7,775 nucleotides of DNA from JBDNFP01 sp041689775 (GCA_041689775.1 JBDNFP010000409.1:1-7775), one strand, 5' to 3'; shown: positions 1-7,524, counted from the first letter of the stretch. Numbers and translations are program-made. The notes: generated by a model from the sequence alone, not told the origin.

Positions 1-129
1 ACCAATCATATAGAGCGTTTCAATAATATATTGAGGCAAAGGTGCAGCATGCTAGTCAGAAAAACGTTGTCTTTTTCCAAGAAACTAGACAATCATACCG
101 GAGCCATCAACTATTTTATTTGTCACTAA
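1..129 (+). CDS. IS1-family transposase, C-terminal end (partial, 5' part outside window)
   Basis: Frame 1 is open from the first base to a TAA at 127-129, giving 42 residues. They read NHIERFNN, then LRQR, LVRKTLSFSKKLDNH and finish GAINYFICH. This closely follows the known C-terminus of IS1 InsB-type transposases (RIERHNLNLRQ, then GRKSLSFSKSVELH in IS1 of E. coli, from memory). The Glu at codon 5 in IERFN would be the last acidic residue of the DDE triad, and the Arg seven residues later matches the usual K/R+7 position; both assignments are by analogy. The upstream catalytic domain lies outside the window, so it cannot be said whether the element is intact. Relatives often carry a few more residues after the FIxHY region, so the stop may be slightly early. 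The gene runs convergently towards the molybdenum hydroxylase gene that ends at 321. Confidence 0.8.
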   Translation, partial: TNHIERFNNILRQRCSMLVRKTLSFSKKLDNHTGAINYFICH

Positions 130-240
130 GTTCTAACGCAGAATTAGTTTGTACTATTAATTTGGCTAAATTTATATCTAATATTCTATTTATCAAATAC
201 TTATAACAAACGCCTAGCATTACTTATTTAACACTACCCC
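1..240 (+). mobile_element. Right-hand part of an IS1-family insertion sequence (boundary tentative)
   Basis: The transposase tail at 1-129 implies that the right end of an insertion sequence lies shortly downstream. The sequence after it is AT-rich and non-coding. The motif ACACTACCCC at 231-240 is a possible terminal repeat, because IS1-family ends usually begin with GG when read inwards (here GGGGTAGTGT). The left end and any target duplication are outside the window, so the boundary is a guess. Confidence 0.4.
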
Positions 241-320
241 AAAAATCAGCATCAACCCACAAACAGTAAGGATAGGAAATGTTTTACCAAATCTGGCACT
301 TGGTTTAGTATAAACATACA
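130..320. other. AT-rich intergenic region between IS transposase and the Mo-hydroxylase gene
   Basis: No reading frame of note is seen here on either strand. The two flanking genes converge on it, so terminators would be expected. The only hairpin noticed is a weak 5-bp one (ACCAA at 286-290, TTGGT at 300-304), without a T tract on the minus strand. The composition is clearly more AT-rich than the neighbouring operon, consistent with part of it being insertion-sequence DNA. Confidence 0.5.
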
Positions 321-2531
321 TTAACCCGCAACTTCCTCGGGTCTGACGGGTAGATGCCGGATGCGTTTGCCGCCGGCGCGGTAGATGGCATTGGTGATGG
401 CGGCCGAAGTGGGCCCCTGCGCTGCTTCGCCCCCACCGAGCGGATCGAGTTCCAGGTGCTGAATCACGGCTACTTCTACTAGTGGTACTTCACTGTACCG
501 CATGATAGGGTACGAGGTCCAGTCGCGTGAACTTATGTGTTCCTGATCATACTTTACTTCTTCGTTCAGCGTCCAGCTGGCCGATTGAATCATCCCGCCT
601 TCGGTCTGATTGATGATTCCATCCAGATTAACCGTTTCGCCGGCGTCAATTACGGCCCATATCCGCTGTACCCTCACAGTACCGGAAACTTTGTCCACTG
701 CCACCTTTGCCGCCACGGCGCAGTAACTGGCGCTGTTCTTATAGCGCGAAAACGCAACGCCCAGCCCTTCGTCTGGTCCGGTAGATACTTTTTGGATCAT
801 GGACTGCAATTTTTTTATCACGGCAATGGCCCGCTCGTCGGTGGAGTGCGCCAGCCGAAATTCCAGCGGATCACGCTTCGCAAGTACCGCCAGTTCATCC
901 ATGAACGACTCAATGGCGAAGATATTAGCGTAGGCCCCCAGGCTACGAAGTGATGATACGCGTAACGGCCCCTCAAAAATATGGGCGTCAATTTTCAAGT
1001 TTGGAATTTCGTAGTAAGGTTCGGAGTTGCGGTAGCCTCCCCCGCTATACCTGGCGCCGGGTATAGCGAAGGGCTCGGCCAGATGGCGGGCCGCGAGTAG
1101 GTTATTGGGGTTTCCTCCCGGGCGGCTACTGTGCGAGTCGGACCAGACCGCGTAGCGCCAATGGGATATTTTACCAGTCTCATCGAGCCGGGCTTCGGCA
1201 TCCATGCACATGGCACTACCATAAGGTTCCCAGGCATTTTCTTCTTCGCGCATCCACTGCACCCGCACCGGTTTGTCGGGGTACGCCATGGCGATCAGGG
1301 CGGCGTCCGTGGCGACGTCGTCAGCCCCATTATGGCCATAACAGCCCGAGCCCGGCACGCCGATCAGGTGTACTTTTTCGAGGTCCATTTTCAGCATCTT
1401 CGCAATAGCATCACGGAGCGGGTACATACCCTGCGTGTGCGACCACACGTGAAGCATACCTTTTTCGTAAAGTGCCACGGCACAAGACGGCCCAATGGAG
1501 CCATGCATGTGGTAAGGTTTGAAGTAACTTGCTTTTAGACTTCGCGGATCCGGTTGATCCAGCGGGGTTGTATTTCCCTGGTTCTTTACCGTCTGACTCT
1601 TGGCCGGGAGTTTTCGGATGTAACTGTTCAGGTCGCGGTCGGCTGGTAAAGTCTGCGTACTGGACCAACGAGAGTGTTCGCGAGCCCGTTCCTGAGCCTG
1701 TATGGCCTGGTACTCATCAGCGGCTACTACCGCCAGAAAAGACCCGTCACGCACTACTTTTAGTAGACCGGGGGAGTTGAAACTTCCCGTATCAAATGAC
1801 TCTAATTTTGCCTCGTAGGCGGGGGGCCGCACTACTCTGGCGTGTACCATACCCGGTAGTCGAAGATCCTGCACGTACACGGCTTCGCCCCGTACCATCG
1901 GCTCAATATCGGTCCGGGGAATGGCCTTCCCGATGTAGCGATACTCAGCGGCTGGTTTTAGCTTCACGGGTAGTTTCACCTCGTCCTGAATTTGGGATCC
2001 ATCGAGAAGTTGGGCGAAAGTAAACGCTTCCTTACTACCATTGGCACTTACTTTCCCGTTGACCATACGTAGCGTCTCGGGGTCTTTGTTCCAGCGTTTG
2101 GCGGCAATTGCCAGAAGTTTTTGCCGGGCAAAGGCCGCCGCATAACGCACCGACATAGCACTATTCTCCATCGAGCCACTGCCAGCGGTATACCCTTCGT
2201 TAGGGGTCCGGCCCGTTTCGGCCAAGTGGACTTCAACCTGATCCAGATTCAGGTCCAGTTCCTCGGCGGCTACCATACCAATCGCTGTACGCACACCCTG
2301 CCCGAGTTCCATTTTACCTACCAAAACCCGTACCCGGCCATCACCCAAAATTTCTAGCCAAGCATCCACGCGGGGCGTCCGGCGAAGGCTACCCGGCAGC
2401 GTATCTTCCAGAAGGGAGTTTTCTGCACTCGCCCAGCTCGGACGGGCAAGAGAGAACCCGATCGTGAGGCAACCCAGGCTATTGATGAATTTGCGGCGGG
2501 ACTGCTGGGGGTTGAAGGTCAATGATTTCAT
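321..2531 (-). CDS. Molybdopterin-binding large subunit of a xanthine dehydrogenase-family hydroxylase (IorB-like), Tat-exported
   Basis: This 736-residue protein is the molybdenum cofactor subunit of an isoquinoline 1-oxidoreductase/aldehyde dehydrogenase-type enzyme, which hydroxylates a heterocycle or oxidises an aldehyde using water. The substrate is unknown. The N-terminus has a twin-arginine signal (SRRKF at 11-15, hydrophobic stretch to about 29, likely cut after WASA near 36), so it should be exported folded. A first cofactor-binding part contains VGKMELGQG at 71-79. An a/b hammerhead-like segment begins near 208 (RGEAVYVQDLRLPGMVHARV). Cofactor-pocket motifs follow: HGSIGPSCA at 343-351, GSGCYGHNGADD at 394-405 and LRSLGAYANIFAIESFMDE at 528-546. 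The C-terminal GGGEAAQGP at 699-707 holds the expected catalytic glutamate, Glu702. Length is normal for IorB-type subunits. It starts 32 bases after the 2Fe-2S gene stop and is the last gene of the operon. No FAD-subunit or XdhC-like maturation gene is in view. Confidence 0.9.
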   Translation of the reverse strand: MKSLTFNPQQSRRKFINSLGCLTIGFSLARPSWASAENSLLEDTLPGSLRRTPRVDAWLEILGDGRVRVLVGKMELGQGVRTAIGMVAAEELDLNLDQVEVHLAETGRTPNEGYTAGSGSMENSAMSVRYAAAFARQKLLAIAAKRWNKDPETLRMVNGKVSANGSKEAFTFAQLLDGSQIQDEVKLPVKLKPAAEYRYIGKAIPRTDIEPMVRGEAVYVQDLRLPGMVHARVVRPPAYEAKLESFDTGSFNSPGLLKVVRDGSFLAVVAADEYQAIQAQERAREHSRWSSTQTLPADRDLNSYIRKLPAKSQTVKNQGNTTPLDQPDPRSLKASYFKPYHMHGSIGPSCAVALYEKGMLHVWSHTQGMYPLRDAIAKMLKMDLEKVHLIGVPGSGCYGHNGADDVATDAALIAMAYPDKPVRVQWMREEENAWEPYGSAMCMDAEARLDETGKISHWRYAVWSDSHSSRPGGNPNNLLAARHLAEPFAIPGARYSGGGYRNSEPYYEIPNLKIDAHIFEGPLRVSSLRSLGAYANIFAIESFMDELAVLAKRDPLEFRLAHSTDERAIAVIKKLQSMIQKVSTGPDEGLGVAFSRYKNSASYCAVAAKVAVDKVSGTVRVQRIWAVIDAGETVNLDGIINQTEGGMIQSASWTLNEEVKYDQEHISSRDWTSYPIMRYSEVPLVEVAVIQHLELDPLGGGEAAQGPTSAAITNAIYRAGGKRIRHLPVRPEEVAG

Positions 2532-2563
2532 GGTTGGGTATAGGTTATTAGATTAGGCGTTGA

Positions 2564-3031
2564 TCAAGAATCTTTGGCGGCAGTTTGCACGGCTTTGATG
2601 ATTCTTGTGTGGGTACCGCAGCGGCAGAGGTTACGGTCTAGTCCAGCGCGAATGGCCGCTTCATCGGGTTTTTTGTTTTCATTAAGCAACGCTACCGTGG
2701 CCATCACCATGCCGTTGAGGCAGTAGCCGCACTGGGCAGCTTGTTCTTTTACAAACGCTTTCTGGACGGGATGCAAACTACCGTCCGACCGGGTGAGGCC
2801 TTCCAGCGTCGTAATCTTCCGGCCTTCCATGGCCTCCACGGGTATGCGGCAACTTGGTGCCGCCACCCCATCCATCAGTACCATACAGGCCCCACATACT
2901 TCAATACCGCAGCCGTACTTGGGGCCGTTAAATTCAAGTTGATTACGAAGTACGTACAACAACGGGGTAGCAGGGTCTACTGTTACGGTATGTTCTTTAC
3001 CGTTGACGTGCAGGATGAGGTTTTTTTCCAT
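2564..3031 (-). CDS. (2Fe-2S)-binding small subunit of the molybdenum hydroxylase (IorA-like)
   Basis: This small electron-transfer subunit pairs with the molybdenum subunit encoded directly downstream. Taking the Met at 3031 as start (MEKNLILHVNG) gives 155 residues and the usual beginning of the family; an in-frame ATG at 3055 would add eight residues (MLLQTFGF) with no family support. The N-terminal plant-type ferredoxin domain has Cys at 41, 46, 49 and 61 (CGIEVCGAC then SC). The C-terminal helical domain has Cys at 101, 104, 136 and 138 (QCGYC and LCRCG). All eight ligands for two [2Fe-2S] clusters are therefore present. No signal peptide is seen, so it is probably carried across the membrane bound to its Tat-exported partner. 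The usual QCGYCTPG motif reads QCGYCLNG here. The 177-base gap upstream has no clear promoter, so it is likely read from the operon promoter. Confidence 0.93.
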   Translation of the reverse strand: MEKNLILHVNGKEHTVTVDPATPLLYVLRNQLEFNGPKYGCGIEVCGACMVLMDGVAAPSCRIPVEAMEGRKITTLEGLTRSDGSLHPVQKAFVKEQAAQCGYCLNGMVMATVALLNENKKPDEAAIRAGLDRNLCRCGTHTRIIKAVQTAAKDS

Positions 3032-3208
3032 GAATCCAAAAGTTTGAAGTAGCATTCAATTTACTGATCGACCTGCTCCCGGTAGTAGTACGATGCAGGG
3101 CACTCTATATGAATGTAAAGGGATAACTTCCCTGTTTATACCGCTCATCTCGTATGATTTCCAAGCTGATAACTATCCAAGAGATTTTCTGGCTAACGCC
3201 CAATAATG

Positions 3209-6070
3209 CTACTGGAAGCTCAATAAATAGCCCGCCAAATCGGCCAACGCCTGCTCGTCGAGCCCCATAGCACCCGGCTCAGGCATGAGGGAATTATCTA
3301 TCTTCTCCCGACTCTTAATTTGATTCGCTTTAATGGCGTGTCGTTGTCCGGCCAGGTCTTTGATGACTACCGTGGGACCATCACTCAACAGAAAACCGAA
3401 GTACGTTTCACCATTCTTGGTGGTAACGGTATAGGCCTCGTAGCCAAAAACGATACTCGCTGAGGGGTTCACAATGGCATCTAGCAGCGTTAGTTTATCA
3501 AACTTTTGGTGAATCTGGGTCAAATCTGGACCGATATCGGCGCCGGTATCCCCGTGGCGGTGGCAGGTAGCGCAATTGGTCGCGTAAACCGTTTTTCCCC
3601 GGGTAACATCCGCCGCCATTCGAGCCGCAAAGTCTACTTTTAGTGCTTTCCCACTACGCGAAAAAAACTGGCTCGCCAGTACTCGCACATTTTGGTCAGG
3701 ATTTTTGAATAACACTTCGCTCACTACTTCGGTCACTTTGGCCGATAACTGGCCCTGGGTTTTCAGGTCGATGAGCATGTTTCCTCCGCTAGCATCTTTG
3801 GCCATGCTTAGGGCGGCTTCTGTTCTTTCCGCTTCGGGCAGGGTTTTATCGGCTACTTTTTTCTTAAAATCAAGCATCCTTTGGTAATCAGGAGTGATAG
3901 CCGTAGCCACCGCGGTTTCCCAATCCATTGCATCGACCCAATCGTTGGTTTTCCGGAAATCGACCCACCAAAAAGCCGTGGAGGATACGTCAGTCAACGG
4001 TGATTTGGTCAGACTTACCATCGCCTCGGCGGCTTTTGACGAGAGAGTAAAGCCGAGGGCCGTCATGGCCTTGCGCCGCTCCAACTCTGAAACTGAGGAG
4101 GACCCCGCCCGCCGTTTCAAATCCTCCACGGCCGACTCCGGGTGCAACCGCCATGTAAGGTTGGCGCGTTGCGCCGACCAGCGCGTCGGATCGCCAGAAT
4201 ACGTTGCTTTTACCAGTTCGTACACTTGCTTTTCTTTGCCCGTAGCGGCAGTACCAATGGCTTCCAAAAGCCAGGGATCTTTCCCATTGTAGCTTTTTAT
4301 CAGGCTAGCAATACTTTCTTTCGAAGTACTAAAAGGTACATCCCTAAGCGAAATTCCTACTTCGCGCCGTACCGCCGCGTCAGGGTCTTGGGTTATTTTG
4401 AAGGAATAGGCTGAGTGTTCGCCTACCGCCCGCAACGCCCGAAAGGCGGTCAGGCGGTCAATAGGCACAGGAGCATTTAACAGCACGGCAACTTCTACCT
4501 TTCCTTTTTCGCCCAATTGCGCCATCAGCCATATCGCCCGGGCGCGATGGTAAGGATTCTGATCCTTCAAGAGTTTCTTAACTTGTTTCAGAACATCGTC
4601 ACCTCTTTTCTTTAATCCTTCAAAGCCCAAAGCGCGCACATTCACGGCCGGGCTTTTCAAGGCATTGATAAGACCGGTTGTCGTGGTTAGATCCAATTGA
4701 GGAGTAGGGAGGTTTTTCCCTTTGGGGGTAATCCGGTAAATCCGCCCGTAGCCTTTTTTATCCTGCATGGCGTGACCTCCCACAATGGGATCATACCAAT
4801 CTGCAATGTACAAGGCCCCATCCGGCCCAACGGCTACATCAGAAGGCCGGAACCACTTCCGGGTGTCGGTATCGGTCTCAAACCATTCGTAGCGTTCGGA
4901 TGCCTTCGGGAACGAACTGATCAGATCACGACGATTCAGGCTAAACCCGGCGCCGCTGATTTCGGGCTGGTAGGCAAAAATAACATTGCGCCCCGCCTCA
5001 CAGCTTAGTAGTGTACCTCTGTATTTCTCGCCCAAGGCGTCTCCCTCGTAAAACACAATCCCCGTTGGCGAACCAGCCCCGGTATTATCTCCTGCGGGCA
5101 TAACACCCGGATCATCCTGATGCCAGTGCGCTTCAAACATACTTTGTCCGGGCCGACGATCAGCTTGCCAGTAGCGAGTACCGTCGGACGCAAAGTAGCC
5201 GGCATTGCCGTTTTCGGGCAAAAATGAAACGCGACAGGTAATCACCTGATCGTCGTTATCATTCTGCCACATATTCCCGTAGCTATCCAGGCATACTTCG
5301 TAGCTATTCCGGAAATTATGCCCCATTACTTTCAGGCCCGTCCCGTCAGGATTAATCCTCAGGGCCAGCCCTCCTACCCACACAAGGCCATCGTCGGAAG
5401 TGCGATTCCCGCTATTTTTATCATTGTAGGGTGTACCACCGGTATACAGTGAACCACTCCGGAGTGTCCACCCTGCTTTATCCGTAACCGTATGGGGGCC
5501 CGCATTTCCGGTATTGAAGTACCAACTACCATCCGGCCCGGCTACTAGGGAGTGGAGGGAATGATCATGATCAAAACCACCAAATCCGGTCAGAAATATC
5601 TCGCGCTTATCTGGAATATCGTCACCGTTTTCATCGGTATAGATCAATAGGTTAGGCGCGCAGGAAACGATTACTTTATTGCCAATGACGGCGATACCCA
5701 AGGGAGCGATAAGTAAGGAATCTTCCACAAATACCTTAGACGATTCGGCTTTGCCGTCGCCATCCTTATCTTCCAGAATCATAATCCGGTCGCCCTTTTG
5801 AGCATGGGATAATCTGTCTTCCGGCTTCGTCTTAAAATCCCGGTAGTTTACCGCTTCCGTAATCCAAACCCTCCCTTTGGCATCAATGTCCATGTTGGTA
5901 GGATTATAAAACAAGGGTGCCTCGGCCCATAGCGTAGCTTCCAGGTCGTCGGGTAAGTATAGCTTCGAATTTTCCTCCGTCGGGTCAAAAAGCCGAACGG
6001 CAGTGAGGCTGATGAACAACACTATACCAAGAAAAACAGGCAGTAAGCGCCGTGATTTGTGTACCTTCAT
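3209..6070 (-). CDS. PVC-type haem-binding protein: dehydrogenase-like beta-propeller + HEAT repeats + C-terminal cytochrome c
   Basis: This 953-residue exported protein belongs to the large 'membrane-bound dehydrogenase / Pirellula-type haem' family common in Planctomycetes and Cytophagales. A hydrophobic N-terminal segment at 9-28 acts as signal or anchor. Residues about 35-450 form an NHL/PQQ-dehydrogenase-like beta-propeller, with repeated DGxxYxAD-type strands (for example GPDGALYIADWYDP at 415-428) and calcium-loop-like DKDGDGKAE at 101-109 and DENGDDIPD at 146-154. Residues about 460-800 are helical and HEAT-like (for example NPYHRARAIWLMAQLGEKG). The C-terminus is a single-haem cytochrome c: CATCH at 833-837, with Met929 in SLMPEP the likely axial ligand. 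The substrate is not known, and sugar or alcohol oxidation is only a family-level guess. The start is fixed by a TAA two codons upstream of the ATG. It lies 67 bases after the FG-GAP gene and may receive electrons from the downstream molybdenum enzyme. Confidence 0.88.
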   Translation of the reverse strand: MKVHKSRRLLPVFLGIVLFISLTAVRLFDPTEENSKLYLPDDLEATLWAEAPLFYNPTNMDIDAKGRVWITEAVNYRDFKTKPEDRLSHAQKGDRIMILEDKDGDGKAESSKVFVEDSLLIAPLGIAVIGNKVIVSCAPNLLIYTDENGDDIPDKREIFLTGFGGFDHDHSLHSLVAGPDGSWYFNTGNAGPHTVTDKAGWTLRSGSLYTGGTPYNDKNSGNRTSDDGLVWVGGLALRINPDGTGLKVMGHNFRNSYEVCLDSYGNMWQNDNDDQVITCRVSFLPENGNAGYFASDGTRYWQADRRPGQSMFEAHWHQDDPGVMPAGDNTGAGSPTGIVFYEGDALGEKYRGTLLSCEAGRNVIFAYQPEISGAGFSLNRRDLISSFPKASERYEWFETDTDTRKWFRPSDVAVGPDGALYIADWYDPIVGGHAMQDKKGYGRIYRITPKGKNLPTPQLDLTTTTGLINALKSPAVNVRALGFEGLKKRGDDVLKQVKKLLKDQNPYHRARAIWLMAQLGEKGKVEVAVLLNAPVPIDRLTAFRALRAVGEHSAYSFKITQDPDAAVRREVGISLRDVPFSTSKESIASLIKSYNGKDPWLLEAIGTAATGKEKQVYELVKATYSGDPTRWSAQRANLTWRLHPESAVEDLKRRAGSSSVSELERRKAMTALGFTLSSKAAEAMVSLTKSPLTDVSSTAFWWVDFRKTNDWVDAMDWETAVATAITPDYQRMLDFKKKVADKTLPEAERTEAALSMAKDASGGNMLIDLKTQGQLSAKVTEVVSEVLFKNPDQNVRVLASQFFSRSGKALKVDFAARMAADVTRGKTVYATNCATCHRHGDTGADIGPDLTQIHQKFDKLTLLDAIVNPSASIVFGYEAYTVTTKNGETYFGFLLSDGPTVVIKDLAGQRHAIKANQIKSREKIDNSLMPEPGAMGLDEQALADLAGYLLSFQ

Positions 6071-6137
6071 TAGTTATCTTTTTAATATGCCTCCTAAGGA
6101 ATAGGCAGAGCAAACCAGCATCTGCTATTTAGTAGCC

Positions 6138-7337
6138 TTACTTCCCCTCGTTAAAAAACACCGTCAATCCGTCTTTTCCGGCTACGATCAGGTCGAGGCG
6201 GCCAGTTTTGCGGAGATCAGCAAGACGAAAAAAGAGGCCAGTACCTTTCCCAACTCCAGCGGGACCATCAGCGATGATATGCTTCACAAATCCGGTTCCG
6301 CTCCAGGTAAAGTAGTAGAGCCCTACGCTATCTTCCGAACCGGGATCTTTGCCGTTGTGCGCCCGGTAGCGTTTTCCGGTAACCAAGTCGGGCTTACCAT
6401 CGCCGTCGATGTCGGCCCATTCCATGGTATGGTACTGCGAGTTTTGCTCATCAATGGCATGCTTTTCCCAACTGATCTTTCCTTCTACTCTGGTTTGCTC
6501 GTACCAATGCAGGCCGTAGCTATGCCCCTGCCCTACCACCATATCCATCAATTGGTCACCATTCACATCCACCACGAATATAGGTACGCTCGCCGTCCCC
6601 AGGTCAAAATCTTCGTGGAGTTGCCACTGTTGGTTTCCTTTGTTTTCTATCCAGCCTTTGGTTACCACAAAATCACCCCGGCCGTCGCCGTTGATATCAC
6701 CAAATCCCAGACCGTGATCGTGGATGGGCCATATCGTATTTTCCTTGAAGGTTCCGTCCTTTTGCCATTGAAAATATTTCAGCGGATTTCGGGGCGTATT
6801 CGGAACAATATCCTGCATTCCGTCGCCGTCTACATCCCAGCTGCGCACGGCTTCTACGTTGCCTACTTTGGCTATCTCATGAATGGGCCAAGGTTTATCT
6901 TTACCAGCACCGGGATTTTCAAGCCAGCGAATGGATTGACCAAACCACCCGCCCGTTACCACATCGAGGTAGCCATCCTGATTGATATCCATCGGAATCG
7001 AACCAAAATCATCGTAGTACTGATCAAAGCGCTTTTGATTACCGATCAGGTGGCGCTGCCGGAAAATGCCTTTTTGTTCTCCCGCATTTTCGTACCAGAA
7101 ATCTCCCGATACCAAGTCTGGGTGCCCATTGTTATCTACGTCAAATACCCCCACTGATTCGTAGCTCTCAGCGGCTACGAAGTAACGTGTAAAACGAATC
7201 TCATCTGGTTGTAAGGCAGGAATCTGTGGAGGCTGGGTGGCCGGATTGATCAGGGACGAGAGCGTGTAGACTCCCGTTCCCACCATCAGGACGATTCCAC
7301 CCGATCGAAGACTGGCCAGTAGATTTTTTGAAAACAT
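6138..7337 (-). CDS. Exported FG-GAP/VCBS repeat protein, predicted seven-bladed beta-propeller
   Basis: With the Met at 7337 the protein has 399 residues and begins with a signal or anchor sequence (MFSKNLLASLRSGGIVLMVG). The longer frame from 7424 adds 29 residues without signal character, and a likely promoter overlaps that stretch, so the shorter start is preferred. Calcium-binding DxDxDGxxD loops of the integrin-like FG-GAP type occur at 66 (DVDNNGHPD), 117 (DINQDGYLD), 168 (DVDGDGMQD), 214 (DINGDGRGD), 257 (DVNGDQLMD) and 309 (DIDGDGKPD). A seventh, degenerate copy is at 374 (DLRKTGRLD). Spacing of 43-65 residues fits one loop per blade. Such proteins are often encoded beside PVC-type haem proteins in Bacteroidota and Planctomycetes, where the role may be binding of a polymer, a ligand or a partner protein. 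No catalytic residues are recognised. It is the first gene of the operon. Confidence 0.85.
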   Translation of the reverse strand: MFSKNLLASLRSGGIVLMVGTGVYTLSSLINPATQPPQIPALQPDEIRFTRYFVAAESYESVGVFDVDNNGHPDLVSGDFWYENAGEQKGIFRQRHLIGNQKRFDQYYDDFGSIPMDINQDGYLDVVTGGWFGQSIRWLENPGAGKDKPWPIHEIAKVGNVEAVRSWDVDGDGMQDIVPNTPRNPLKYFQWQKDGTFKENTIWPIHDHGLGFGDINGDGRGDFVVTKGWIENKGNQQWQLHEDFDLGTASVPIFVVDVNGDQLMDMVVGQGHSYGLHWYEQTRVEGKISWEKHAIDEQNSQYHTMEWADIDGDGKPDLVTGKRYRAHNGKDPGSEDSVGLYYFTWSGTGFVKHIIADGPAGVGKGTGLFFRLADLRKTGRLDLIVAGKDGLTVFFNEGK

Positions 7338-7411
7338 ATCGTAGAATTTTGGATGTATTTCCAAAAGAGGAAAGCCACGCTGAGCTACTGGGAAGAAGTG
7401 TCTCTGTATCC

Positions 7412-7441
7412 CAAAAACAGTCATTTCGTGCGTAAAACCAA
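7412..7441 (-). promoter_or_regulatory. Candidate Bacteroidota-type promoter of the four-gene operon
   Basis: On the minus strand CTTGG (TTG at 7441-7439) is followed after 19 bases by TGTTTTTG (7419-7412). This differs by one base from the TAnnTTTG -7 element, and the spacing matches the -33/-7 pattern known for Bacteroidota. It predicts transcription from about 7405 and a leader of about 70 bases before the start at 7337. The -33 part overlaps a small inverted repeat (AAAACC at 7434-7439, GGTTTT at 7442-7447) that could be an operator. This is pattern matching only. Confidence 0.38.
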
Positions 7442-7524
7442 GGTTTTTTAACGAAAAACGTTCGGTCTTGACGCCTTTTTTTAGTATTTTGTAATTTCTT
7501 CTTTACCCTCCCTAGTGACTACCT
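7442..7524 (+). promoter_or_regulatory. Likely promoter region of treS
   Basis: treS must be transcribed from the gap of about 240 bases it shares with the divergent operon. TTGACG at 7468-7473 and TATTTTG at 7485-7491 are promoter-like. The latter resembles TAnnTTTG with one base missing, but these two are too close together to be a standard -33/-7 pair. TTCG at 7461-7464 with TATTTTG gives a 20-base spacer but an imperfect match. The exact promoter cannot be chosen from sequence alone. Confidence 0.25.

Noticed and set aside
286..304. Hairpin ACCAA-N9-TTGGT as terminator of the operon
   Set aside because: The stem is only five base pairs and is not followed by a T tract on the minus strand.
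537..953. 138-codon plus-strand frame, and several other frames of 60-135 codons opposite the large genes
   Set aside because: They lie over the molybdenum subunit and the haem protein, whose conserved motifs are clear on the minus strand. They are shadows of the coding frame.
3119..3133. Hairpin AGGGA-TAACT-TCCCT in the gap after the haem-protein gene, as a terminator
   Set aside because: The stem has five base pairs, with only three T's after it on the minus strand, and lies about 76 bases after the stop. It is too weak to claim that the operon is split here.
3032..3208. A separate promoter for the 2Fe-2S/molybdenum gene pair
   Set aside because: No TAnnTTTG element or one-mismatch version with a properly spaced -33 TTG was found on the minus strand in this gap.
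6279..7157. 292-codon open frame on the plus strand
   Set aside because: It lies entirely opposite the FG-GAP gene, whose repeated calcium-loop motifs prove the minus-strand frame. The plus-strand translation shows no recognisable domain and begins inside the gene.
7338..7424. 29-residue N-terminal extension of the FG-GAP protein starting at 7424
   Set aside because: The extension lacks signal-peptide character, while the Met at 7337 is directly followed by a typical hydrophobic signal. A promoter-like sequence overlaps the extension.
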